Assembly: GCA_015852425.1 (NCBI GenBank)
Contig: JAAAIG010000059.1
Coordinates: forward strand, 44,976-61,748
DNA from: Gryganskiella cystojenkinii
Taxonomy: Eukaryota; Mortierellomycota; Mortierellomycetes; Mortierellales; Mortierellaceae
Direction of reading: 5' to 3'
DNA length: 16,773 nt
The number at the start of each line of letters is the position of its first letter. Within the stretch, counting starts at the first letter, position 1. Positions 1 through 9,249 of this stretch are shown here, piece after piece. Below the pieces are notes generated by a model, which searched no databases, was not told where the DNA came from, and saw only the letters and a list, made by a program, of their open reading frames with translations. A program made the position numbers and the translations under genes.

Positions 1-702
1 GCTCTTGTGCGCCGATGCGTTTTAGCATTGTATGCTGCTCTCCCCTACTTTTTTTTCGTTGTTCGTGCAGAAGCTACTCTACGCTAGCCAGAGAATCGCT
101 TCAACTGGGACGGAAAAAAAAATGTTTGAAAGAGTAAAGAGAAAGGGCCCTCCTACACTTCAATCGCGGATAAACAGGAAAGAGAGACAATACTCACCCC
201 CTTTTGTTCCCTGTTCTGGGCAATGCAAATCTTGACCCCTTTTGTTCATCCTCGCCCCAAGCCACAGACTCGGTTTGGATCAGGTCAGGGTCAGGGCTCG
301 GCCTTTCGTACCTAATGAGCCCCTTAAAGATTTTTGATAGTGAGATTCGTATGCTCGTCTCCCATAGCAAGATGGGATCGGTAGCCGATTCATCAGACAT
401 TGTTGAAAAGTATTTAAATCTTTCTTTATTCCCTACACTGTAATGTGGGACGATATCTCGTAGAGTCAGGAGGTGATTTCAATTGGAAGCCCGTTATTTC
501 AAAGTTTTATTCGCAGTCATACTCCTCAGCAAGCCACTCGTCCAGCGCACGGCGCGCCTTCCTTGTCGTTGCTTCGCATGCCACCGCCTCTTGTCTCTTT
601 CTTCCATTCTTCACCCCCTTCCTCACTCGCTCACTTAAGACAACAATATACACACACACAGAGAGTCTCAACACATTCCAGACGCAACCCACACCCTCAC
701 CC
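1..702. other. Left flank and upstream region of the ING gene
   Basis: No convincing gene is visible here. The stretch becomes C+T-rich and then A+C-rich from about 570 to 702, the usual look of a fungal core promoter and leader. A TTTAAAT element lies near 411-418, too far from the ATG at 703 to be assigned firmly as its TATA box. A 12-bp direct repeat (CCCCTTTTGTTC) occurs at 198-209 and 236-247, and a short TCAGG-type repeat lies near 281-297. A 68-codon minus-strand frame starting at 400 has no recognisable similarity. Confidence 0.5.
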
Positions 703-2251
703 ATGAAGGCCTCTGCAGGAACAACAACAAAGACATCAGAGTCACTCGCATACCTCGATGACTATCTTGACAGTAAGAATATAATTGTCCGAAGACAAAA
801 GGCCAGGCAACTCTTATTTATCGTCAGTCGCTGACATAAATCAAATGTCCTTGCTCTGCCATTGAATTAGCGATCGAGTCTCTCCCTCTAGAACTGCAGC
901 GTCAGTTCACATTGATGCAGGACTTGGATGCAAAGGCACAATGTAAGAATCGAGTCCCTTTTGTTCAGCTCCACCTCGACTCCATTCTGTCTTTGCTCAT
1001 TACCCGACCCTTGGAAACTGATACACACAACCTTCTTTTCCCAATTGTTATACTAGCCATCATGGCTGCTGTCGGAACCAAGGCCAACGAGTTCATTGAG
1101 AATGTTCAAAATTGTACCCCACAGGAACGCATCAAGCTTCTGCAGTCACTCAATGAGATGCTAGTTGAAAGCTTGAGACAGGGTGAAGAGAAGGTCGCCT
1201 TAGCCACGGCCGCATACGATGTCGTAAGTCTCTTCATTCGCATCCACCCAAGAAATATTTTGGTCTCTTTCAAGGAGTGAGCTTTTTACTGAACACAGTC
1301 TTTTTTATTATTCAATAACCATAGGTAGATCGACATGTTAGACGATTAGACGACGATCTGCAAAAATACGAGGATGAACAGATGATTGGACCAGGACGAT
1401 TGGCTGGATCCAATGCTACTACCTCGGGAACGACGGCAGCAGAGCGAAAGGAGGAGGCGTCCAAGGCAGCAACACCATCAACTACCGGTACCAAGCAAAA
1501 AGGTAAAGCAAAGGACAGGGACGCCTTTGGGACGCTGAGGATAAAGCGGCTGTTTACTAACACTCTTGTCCTGAACTACTGTTTACCTGGCGAAAACAGC
1601 ATCTGCGGCGACAGACACACCGGCAACAAAGAGTAAAAATTGTCCCCTGAAAAGCTTGGAAATGTGTAGTTTAAGTCATGTACAGGAATCATCCTGATAC
1701 TAACGTCTTTTTTGTGTGTGTCTTTTCCTGGTTTATCTTTTGTAGAGAGAAAGCCTCAAAACGACACTGCTACCACTGCGACGACAACAGCGACAAGCAA
1801 GGGCAAAGGCACCGTCTCAACTTCTACCAAGAACAAGAAGCCGTATGTTGGCAATCAAAAAAGAGATCTGTCATCTTTCATTTGCCACCAAATTGCCTTC
1901 ACGTGATCTCGATCTGACTTCAGCCGTTTTTTTTTCTTTATCTAGATCTTCCTTCACAGAGATGCCGATCGACCCGAACGAGCCTCTTTACTGCTACTGT
2001 CAACAAGTCTCCTATGGCGAGATGGTCGCTTGCGATAACGGAGATGTATGTTCTAAGGAACCTGTTTCAGCCGTGCGTGCAGAGGCGTCTTTGTGGAAAT
2101 ACCTAATCAACTTTTTTTTTTTACTTTTTTGTACTCATAGTGTGAGATCGAATGGTTCCATTTATCATGTGCTGGTCTTAAGGCACCACCAAGAGGAAAG
2201 TGGTACTGCCGGGACTGTTCACAAAAAACCAAGAAACCCCAAAAGAAGTAG
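703..2251 (+). CDS. ING-family PHD-finger protein (ING4/5- or Yng2-like histone H3K4me3 reader)
   Basis: Eight exons were joined by GT-AG introns: 703-772, 871-942, 1057-1223, 1325-1502, 1600-1632, 1746-1842, 1946-2045 and 2141-2251. They total 828 nt, or 275 residues plus TAG. Residues 15 to about 115 match the ING N-terminal domain ([20 protein letters not shown], then [18 protein letters not shown]), a helical dimer and complex-binding module. The middle is a Thr/Ser/Lys-rich linker. Residues about 216-266 are a canonical PHD finger with zinc ligands C222, C224, C235, C240, H246, C249, C262 and C265. Y221 and W244 are spaced as in the aromatic cage that binds trimethyl-Lys4 of histone H3. 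A Lys-rich tail follows. In fungi such proteins serve histone acetyltransferase (NuA4) or deacetylase complexes in the nucleus; the resemblance here is closest to ING4/5/Yng2, but the paralogue is not settled. The ATG at 703 is the one that splices into the conserved domain. Confidence 0.93.
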
Positions 2252-2282
2252 TGACTACATCAGTATCGACGTTTTGCTACGC

Positions 2283-2288
2283 TTTATT
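2283..2288 (-). promoter_or_regulatory. Poly(A) signal of the convergent minus-strand gene
   Basis: TTTATT on the plus strand reads AATAAA on the minus strand, 62 nt beyond the TGA at 2351-2353 reached by the spliced reading frame. This supports the short last exon of that gene. The two opposed poly(A) signals are only 14 nt apart, so the two 3' UTRs probably overlap. Confidence 0.55.
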
Positions 2289-2302
2289 TTGAGCGAAACT
2301 GT

Positions 2303-2308
2303 AATAAA
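2303..2308 (+). promoter_or_regulatory. Poly(A) signal of the ING gene
   Basis: A canonical AATAAA lies 52 nt after the TAG of the ING gene, within the 99-bp gap to the convergent minus-strand gene. It is the only such hexamer on the plus strand in the gap. Confidence 0.6.
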
Positions 2309-2350
2309 GGGAAAATATCAACAATCGACTCTTTCTGCCGATCTAAACTG

Positions 2351-4533
2351 TCATCGTCGAAAAGCAATGGGGACTATATGAACAGCAGCAATATAAAAGG
2401 CATTAGTTTTGGTACACATGTATTTCTCATTCGACAATCAAAGAGGACAAATAGTACAACACCGGACTTACAGACGATGCAGGCGATTAAGATCGCCAAC
2501 AAAATCACTGTGCAAGGTCGAGGCGTCCGGATCTCGTTACAGATGATGTACTTTCGAAGACCATACCGCCGAGGATCCCACCTGCTTCTCCAATCGCTAC
2601 CCTCGGTCCCGTCTCGAAGTCCAAGCGCCGCAAACCCTTGAGCCTCGAGTTCTCGACGGATCCGAGGATCTAATCCCTCAGGTCCCGGGATAGTCTGGAG
2701 TGGGTATCGTCTCTGGTGGCGAGATCTTGTACCTTGATTGCTCACAGAAGAAGACTGAATTGGTAGATTTGGGTCTGTGGAACGCCGACGTGGTCGATCC
2801 CTTAAATGAGCACTGTCTGGGGTCTTCACCGTGGCATCCGACACATTTTTAATGTTCTGGCGGACAAGTCCAGGTGTCGATGAGGATCGTGAGTAGGATA
2901 TGTTTCGAGAGTATGCGCCACAGGTTCTTGAGGAAGCGTGTTGTTGTTCTTGTTGAGGGCCAGGAAGTTCATGATGCGAAAAAAAAATCTGAGTACTGTT
3001 CTGGATAATGACACCTGGAAGTTGGAGTCCAGCCGAGATAGCACTCAGAGTTGAGTTTACGCCTCGTTGGGCGAGGTCGACGGTTGTGGGGACCACTGAA
3101 TCGTTCAAGTAGTCAAGTGCTGCTTGGCCTGTTGTGGCCAATAAGGATGTGAATCTGTCCATGATTTCCTTACCACTATGATGATGACGGTGGTGGTGGC
3201 TATGATATCCGTGGCTATGATCGTGTCCGTGACCGGTCCAAAGTCCACCGAGGGAGGGCAGTGAGAGCTTAAGGAAACCTCCAGAGCTGTAGGCTGATTG
3301 CGGCGAATAGTGATCATATGTGCTCCTCGTTGGGTTCTCGTCGCCTTCTTCTTCCTCGATCATATCCATTCGTGCTCTGGTGGAAAGTAAAGATGCCGCG
3401 TAAGAGGATCTCGATCGAGAGTGTCGGCCATGCGTGGTTCGAATAGATCCCTCGTATAAGGTCTCTTTGTCGTAATGAACTGACTCTGGTGTGAACGAGG
3501 AGGAAAGAGGTCGCCAGTAGGACTCAAACTGACTAGGAGCAGCAGCAACAGGAGATGACGGTGGGCGTGTATATTCGGAGGAAAAGATAGTGGTGTCCTC
3601 GGGACTGTGGCTGAGGTCGTTTTCATCCTGATCTTGCATAACGACGGCTACTCTCCTACGATCCCGACCTGTTCCTTTTGGTGGTGGTTTTAATCCGATG
3701 AGCTGTAACTCAATAGCGGGATGGTCCTTTTGTTCGTCACAGTTCTTGTCCTTTCCATTGGATGTGCTCTGTTGTCTACAATCAGAAGGACTCTGGACAT
3801 TGGTCGTGATTTTGCTGCTCTGGGTTGAAGGTGTCGATGGAAGGATAGGTGTTGTGATCCATTGTGGTAAGTAAGGAGTCGCGACCCGAATGGCAGCCTC
3901 GGTGAACGATAACGCGGGACTCATGATATTTGTGGGTTCTCGAACAGTTTCCTCTGCGTCGACGACGTCGATAATTTTATGCACTGTGACATCCTCCGAA
4001 TTTATGCTATTGGACATCATCACATAAGCCGCCGCTGATGGTTTCAAAGAAAAAGGAAAAGAAAGGCTTTCCAGGGTTTCTTCTTCTTTTTCTGTCTCGT
4101 CGACGACGGCAGCCATAGTCCCTCGGTCCAAAGTACCGTCCACGCCAATAAACTCGTCCCGCTCGGACCCTGGCGGCAAAGGAGGGTCCTCGTCTTCACG
4201 AAAGGAACTGGCAGTCATAAAGCTCTCGGCATCGTCATGGTCGTGTCCGTAGTCTCCATCATCACGGCAAGAAACATCTGAGGTTCCTCGCCTCAAAGGC
4301 AGGTCAACTTGTGCTGCTTTTTGAAGCCTGCATTGTGGTTGACCCTCCAGCCGGTGCCGCGGTGGTTTCGTTAAGAGGGCCAAGAGACTATTGTCTGGTG
4401 AATCTAGAGGATGAAACTGCTGAGGGTTTGTTTCGGCGTAAACGCGACCGTTTTGTTGGGTCAATGGCAAAGGCGATCGGCCACCGCAGCAATGGCAGTT
4501 TTCCTGACCTCCTACAAGGTCGTCGGTTGTCAT
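2351..4533 (-). CDS. Uncharacterised His-rich protein with a C-terminal membrane anchor
   Basis: I do not recognise this protein. Exon 1 runs from 4533 down to 2472. A 98-nt intron (2471-2374; donor GTAAGT, branch-like CTAAT, acceptor CATATAG) leads to a 23-nt last exon, 2373-2351. The product is 694 residues. Most of it looks disordered (Ser, Pro, Thr, acidic). Residues 434-452 form a histidine cluster ([18 protein letters not shown]), chemically suited to binding zinc, nickel or copper. Residues about 460-510 could form amphipathic helices. Residues about 610-672 are a less repetitive, charged block. Residues about 674-691 are hydrophobic ([18 protein letters not shown]), followed by RR and the stop, as in a tail-anchored membrane protein. 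There is no signal peptide. The ATG at 4533 was chosen because the 147-nt leader up to the GA repeat holds no other ATG on this strand. His clusters occur in zinc transporters, but no transporter core is present. Confidence 0.75.
2374..2471 (-). other. Terminal intron of the His-rich gene
   Basis: On the minus strand the donor GTAAGT, a CTAAT branch-like sequence and the acceptor TATAG define a 98-nt intron, close in size to the ING introns. Removing it joins V687 plus one base to a 23-nt exon and gives the tail FPIAFRR. If retained, the frame stays open for 31 more residues and stops at the acceptor TAG itself, giving a longer hydrophobic tail. Confidence 0.65.
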
Positions 4534-4676
4534 CCGAGGTGCAGTGGTTCGTTTTCGAGTGTAATAATAGGAATGGGGTCTGGGATGGGGGAACGATTGA
4601 TAAAACTGAAGTGGACTGGCAAAGCTCTTTTTTTTGAGAGGCAGGAGACGAGATGACGAGAAGAAAGTGAAAAGAA

Positions 4677-4679
<3 letters not shown>

Positions 4680-4735
<56 letters not shown>
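4680..4735. repeat. Perfect (GA)28 microsatellite
   Basis: There are 56 nt of uninterrupted GA dinucleotide. Read on the minus strand it is a (TC)28 tract centred about 175 nt upstream of the ATG of the His-rich gene, so it lies in that gene's leader or core promoter. Pyrimidine tracts are common near fungal transcription starts, but a pure dinucleotide of this length is slippage-prone. Confidence 0.97.
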
Positions 4736-4740
<5 letters not shown>

Positions 4741-5433
4741 ATGAAATAAAGCAATACAAGACCGATGGTGATATTAACATTGTAAAAGAAAAGTCGCCTT
4801 TAATCTACGGACAAAGCCTTTGTTGTCGCCACTTGAAGAAGAAAGAACGCAAGTCACCATCGCGTGCTCATGCCCATCTATGGACTTTTGACTAGACACA
4901 AAATTTTGGTGTCTTCTCAAAGAGTCGATGAAAAGGCGCGTTCTCCGAAACGTGTTGTCACTTGTCTTGTTTTCCTTTCACACTTTGTAATCCTACCCGC
5001 GCCCACTCTCACCCCTAGAAATTTCAAGGAAAGGGAACTAATTTAATCTATGGGCGAATCTATGGGATTCTCTGGTAGTCTACTGTAGGGATGAGTAGCG
5101 AGGGAGAGGTAAACAGATTGCCGTTTTCGATGGGAAAGTTCTTTAATTGTTTGTTGTTCTTACGTTTTCTTGTGCTCTCACTTTTGTACTCCATTCCCCG
5201 AGGGACCTGGTCCATGCCCTGGCCCAGCCGGAGTTCCAATTGAGACTGAAAGAGCTGGACTGGGGCACCAAGCGCAAAAAGACAAAACGCAGCGGCGACT
5301 CTCACAACTCTCACGAAGAGAGGGTCAATGCGCCGATTTGTTTATTCCGTCCTCTTTGCCTGTGTTGCCGCGATCGTAGGTTGTTGCAATGTACGCGTCG
5401 GCAAACACGACCCCTGTCTTTGACTTTCAACAA

Positions 5434-5502
5434 ACCCCTAGGCAACGAAACGAAAAGCAAAAAAAAACAATGAAAAAAGAGACGTTATCCCAGCCTAGGG
5501 GT
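5434..5502. repeat. Inverted repeat, 10-bp arms
   Basis: ACCCCTAGGC at 5434-5443 is exactly complementary to GCCTAGGGGT at 5493-5502, with a 49-nt A-rich spacer. The arms do not extend further. It could fold as a hairpin; no function is evident. Confidence 0.6.
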
Positions 5503-6630
5503 CATCGCTCAGGTTTCGGGCATAAAAGAAAACTGTTCTCGTCAATAATGAAACTCTTGATGGTTTGAGCTGCTTTTTTGGAACAGGCTCACAACCAAAA
5601 AAAATGTTTTCCGATGAGGAAATTTTGCCGTCTGCTGGACAAAACACCCAAATAGCCCTTAGTCACTTTTTTGATGAAAAAAAGCATGAAAATATGGCCC
5701 GGGCCATCTTAACACCATGTGGCGAGCAACCAACCTTGAGAGCTTTACAATTTCAACTCGAACTGAGAAGAAGATGGAACAAGAGAATGAATGAAAGAAA
5801 AATTGTCAACAATCGATGCAGCTCTTTGCCTTTCCAATTTTTTACGATGTTTTTTTAACAGCTCCTGTGTCATTAGAGCCGTGGAGAAACCTCCGGCTGA
5901 AGGCGGATGAAAGACAACAAGAAGGATCGAGCATACTATGAGTACGTTCTTTGGACAATGCTATATCGCAAATGGCGCTGCGGATCACTCCGATGCTCTT
6001 TGCTTCTGATTGCCAAACGGCCCGCCGACCCCTTTTCGCTCATCGTGTTCCAGATCTTGGTGAGACGGAGAGGGGGGGGGTGTGTAAGAGGAGGTTTATC
6101 AGATACTCGTGTCCTCGATCTGCGATCTGCCGCCTGGAATCTGCGGAAGATCTCACACCATTGCTCGACTTTTTTCTTTCTTTCTTGTATTCGGCGCTAA
6201 GTGAGCGACTCAGATATGTCACTGCCGATGGGACAAAAAGTGCCGCAATCAACAAATGGTATTTTTTAAACTCAGTAACTGCAATGCTCATGGCAAAGCC
6301 GAGAGATTTTTGTCCCAAGGAATCTCTTTGAGTTTCTGTGCGACAAAAATTCTTTACCAATGTGAGAATCGGTTGAGCACGAGCAATTTCGATGGGTAGA
6401 AGAGGTGGCGCGGGCGTCATCGTGGTGATCCGTATCTTATCGCAGTCGACAAAAAAAAAGTGCAGGGTAACTCACATTTATGCGCACCACATTCAATGGG
6501 CTGGGCTTCTTGGCAGCCTTTCTTCTGAGTTTTGTTGACAGAGCTCTCGGCAAAGTAATTGCTTTCCCGACGCAGCCGTTTGTTTGTTTTTTTTGTGATC
6601 AAATTTTCCTGCTGATTTTTTTTTTTGCCA

Positions 6631-6723
6631 CCGCCATTCCTCGTTTTGTTTGTTTGTTTTAATTACTGTTTCGTCTCGATCTGGTTGTCAAAAAAAAGGC
6701 CCAGAAGGTCTGAGGAATGGCGG
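6631..6723. repeat. Inverted repeat, 12-bp arms
   Basis: CCGCCATTCCTC at 6631-6642 is exactly complementary to GAGGAATGGCGG at 6712-6723, with a 69-nt spacer. A T-run precedes the left arm and an A-run lies inside, ahead of the right arm. No flanking target-site duplication was seen, so a transposon origin is not supported. Confidence 0.6.
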
Positions 6724-7681
6724 AACGGGATGAACGAGGAAAGGAATGGAATGTTTCGTGGGGAGGGGAGGGGTTATTTCAACTGTCAACTCGCATCCCG
6801 TTCTTTCGCGTCAATCCGCGACTGATCGCCTCCACCTTCGATCCAGAGAGGATTGGTCGGCACAGACAAAAATCGGCCAGATCATCTCTTTGGCCAATTG
6901 AGTCACTTTACCAACTGTCTTTATGAATTGAAATAAATTCCAATGGTTGCATCATCATGGTACTTCACGTAATTTCGAACCCCGGCTTATGAGTTTTTTT
7001 TTTTGTTTTTCTTTTGTTTCTCGTCATCTTTCGTAGTGGGCGCGAAAATGAAAAAAAAATCCCGTCTTGCTCCCGTTGTCTTTTAGTCAACTCCAAATGG
7101 TCTACTGTAAGTGGTTTTCTTTTGTTACTGGTCTTGCCCATTTCGAAAGTGAGAAACAAATGGAGAATCCGTCCTGGATAAACCTGAACGGTTCAATTCA
7201 TGTCCTTTTAGGCACAAAAAAATTTGGTCCAGACAAAAACAATGAAAAATTCAGACAGCACCGCCATCCATCAAGAAATGAAAAAAAATTCAATCAGACA
7301 CAGAGCGGGCTCACAACACACAGAGGGAGACAACACCGTCCCATGCGATATTTTGGAAAATGACACGCCGCTTCCCTTCAAATCTCGTCCTATTCAATGT
7401 CTGTTCAAATCAAGGTTAATGCCTGCAGGCTTTGTGTCCCCATTGGAGTTGGTCCTGCTCTCTCCCTCCTCAACTCGGAGTCCGCTCCTCTCCTCGCCCC
7501 TGTTCCTGCCCCTGACCAAAAAAAAATATGGTCCCTGGTCGTTGTTGCAACCTTTTGACACAACTTCATTTAAATGAAGCACTGCCCCTGTCCTTTCTCT
7601 TGCGCCCCTACTACGTCTTTTCAGCGAGGGCTCACATCCGTGATCTCTCATCTGCTTCTTTCTACTCTCAACCCCTAATCG

Positions 7682-7688
7682 TATAAAA
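7682..7688 (+). promoter_or_regulatory. TATA box of the secreted DPBB gene
   Basis: TATAAAA lies 192 nt upstream of the ATG at 7880. It is followed by a strongly C+T-rich tract (about 7717-7790) and an A+C-rich leader ending CAACAAAAAATG. No ATG lies between this box and 7880, which suits an efficiently expressed secreted protein. Confidence 0.6.
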
Positions 7689-7879
7689 AGTTCAGGGTTT
7701 GCCGTTGTTCCCAAGCTTTTTTCCCCCTCCTTCTTCACTACCCTCAACTCATCACTTCCCTCCCTTCTCCCCTCCTCATCACAACAAAACAACCCTATCT
7801 TTTCATCCTCTTCGGCCTCTTCAACGACCAACAATCAAATTCTCCACACTAACACGTCACCATACACATACAACAAAAA

Positions 7880-8356
7880 ATGTTCTCCAGTCAATCCTCA
7901 ATCCTCGTCGCTCTCTTCACCATTCTTGCCTTCTTCTCTATCACGGTCGAGTCCAAACAATCAGTCAAGTTTGGCAAGACGTTCAGTGGCAAGAACACCT
8001 GGTTCGCTGGCAAGGATGCCCGATCGGTCGCCTGTTATGGTGATCTCGAAGGCAACTCGAACGTCAACGTCAATGACGCTTGGCACATTGGTGCTGTCAA
8101 CCTGAACTCTTATTCCGGTGGTGAGAAGGCCGCCTGCTTCGAGTGCGCCAAGATCACGTACAAGCGTCGTTCCGTCATTGTTCGTATCATTGATGATTGC
8201 CAGGGCTGCGCCTCGAACCAGATTGATCTCTCTAAGTCTGCCTTCAGCTCCCTGGCTTCCTTGTCTGTTGGTGTGATCAACTCCCAGGTCCAGTGGGTCA
8301 AGTGCCCGTCCAAGGGTATCAAGTGGCCCTCGTCCCCCAAGGTCAAGAACTCGTAA
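7880..8356 (+). CDS. Small secreted double-psi beta-barrel protein (RlpA/expansin-like, DPBB fold)
   Basis: An uninterrupted frame encodes 158 residues. Residues 1-25 are a signal peptide (hydrophobic core LVALFTILAFFSI, cleavage likely near VES-KQ). The mature part, about 130 residues, is a single DPBB domain: WFAGKDARSVACYGD, then DAWHIGAVNLNSY, CFEC (C86, C89), VIVRIIDDCQGC (C107, C110) and NQIDLSKSAFSSLA, which is the family signature with the aspartate of IDLS at 116. Six cysteines (52, 86, 89, 107, 110, 142) allow three disulphides. The C-terminal cellulose-binding domain of true expansins is absent, so it resembles the stand-alone secreted DPBB proteins of fungi, related in fold to plant natriuretic peptides, barwin and cerato-ulmin-like expansin proteins. 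A role at the wall or host surface is inferred from secretion and fold; binding or lytic activity is unknown. The ATG at 7880 has an adenine-rich context and is the first after the TATA box. Confidence 0.88.
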   Translation: MFSSQSSILVALFTILAFFSITVESKQSVKFGKTFSGKNTWFAGKDARSVACYGDLEGNSNVNVNDAWHIGAVNLNSYSGGEKAACFECAKITYKRRSVIVRIIDDCQGCASNQIDLSKSAFSSLASLSVGVINSQVQWVKCPSKGIKWPSSPKVKNS

Positions 8357-8383
8357 GAAAGCGATTGTATTCAGTACTCTCGT

Positions 8384-8473
8384 CCCTCCTTGAGCTTGGC
8401 GGAATGATGTGACACCTTCGAAGGAGGGGAGTCGATTCTGGTTAATCGACCCTTCCGCTCATCATTTCCAAGC
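8384..8473 (+). other. Structured 3' UTR of the DPBB gene
   Basis: Three sets of complementary arms lie 28-117 nt after the stop. Arms 8384-8391 and 8421-8428 pair over 8 bp. Arms 8394-8399 plus 8403-8409 pair with 8468-8473 plus 8460-8466 (6 and 7 bp around a small internal loop). Arms 8431-8437 and 8444-8450 pair over 7 bp with a 6-nt loop. The first pair interleaves with the second, so they are alternatives or form a pseudoknot. The second and third are nested and compatible. Confidence 0.45.
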
Positions 8474-9249
8474 CTAGATGACTTAAACTACCTTCTAATT
8501 CTTCTCCATCAACAACACTTCAACTGTATCTATCCTTGTATCTACCTCTGTAAAACTTACGACCAAAAACCCCACCTCAAAGCATTTTCCACCTGAGGCT
8601 CAAAAAGCCAAACCACATCCAAACAAACAATTAAAAAAAGCATTGCTGCGTTTGCCACCAAAAAAATCTGCTCACTGATTGGAAATGAAACGATCTATCC
8701 TCCTTTTGACTCCATTTGGAAATTCGAGGTCACCTCTCTCACTTTTTCTATCAGGGGCAGTGGTTTTGGTGTGGAAGGGAAAATCCATGTTCCTGTCCCA
8801 CGTATCTCATTCCTGGTCTGCCTCAAATGGATACTGACAACCGTGCATGACCTCGCAGCATCACAGCCTATTTGCATGCTTTGCTTATTTTCCCGAAACG
8901 CACTTCGTTATTTTGCCTATTGGTCCTAACTACCGACCGCATTTATTCAGTCCATCGAGGAAAAGAGAAGAACGAAAGCAAGAGAGGTTATATTGTTATT
9001 TTTTGCCATGCTTGTTTTCAAGTCTTTCATTATTGAGAATACGTAGCGAATGTGGTTTCGAAGATTATGTTGTGTTCTTATTGAGTGTTCATTGAAAAAA
9101 TGCCGAAAGGGCAAAAACAATTGTGAGATAGCTAGAGATGGACAAAAGGGAGAGAAGGAGAAACTATGATACAAATAAGGGGAAGATAGAGGAAGCAGTG
9201 GCACAGTCTTAAGGAAAACGACGACCACAAAGGAACAAGAAAACTATAT
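8474..9249. other. Intergenic region between the DPBB gene and the FKS remnant
   Basis: I see no gene here. The first part is A-rich with several AAAAAA runs and probably holds the 3' end of the DPBB transcript; no clear AATAAA was found. The remaining frames are short and without recognisable motifs. Confidence 0.4.

Larger units (their letters stand above)
4736..7680. other. Gene-poor interval of about 2.9 kb
   Basis: No open frame here resembles a known protein or has a convincing exon chain. The longest frames (about 126 codons, near 5951-6331 plus and 6040-6420 minus) overlap each other and look like chance. The stretch is full of A or T runs of 7 to 12 nt, a G9 run near 6070 and a GTTTGTTTG tract near 6646. 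Two inverted repeats are listed separately. No tRNA or known structured RNA was recognised. A small or fast-evolving gene or a non-coding transcript cannot be excluded. Confidence 0.5.

Noticed and set aside
281..297. TCAGG(G) triple repeat resembling telomere sequence
   Set aside because: Only about three imperfect copies, and the unit differs from the common fungal TTAGGG.
194..400. Minus-strand 68-codon frame starting at 400, followed by a GTGAGT donor-like sequence
   Set aside because: No recognisable motif, no convincing acceptor or second exon, and the A+T element upstream is too close to the ATG to act as its TATA box.
4388..4780. Minus-strand frames rich in Leu-Ser repeats
   Set aside because: They are translations of the (TC)n microsatellite, not proteins.
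5951..6420. Opposed 126-codon frames on both strands
   Set aside because: They overlap each other, lack motifs and lie in a region of homopolymer runs; neither looks constrained.
6417..6602. Minus-strand frame with a GTGAGT donor-like site, and a plus-strand frame from 6480 that resembles a signal peptide
   Set aside because: Neither extends into a recognisable protein, and the plus-strand frame quickly becomes a poly-T translation.
6965..7000. TTCGAACC-type sequence resembling a tRNA T-loop on the minus strand
   Set aside because: The flanking bases do not form a T stem and no anticodon or acceptor stem can be built.
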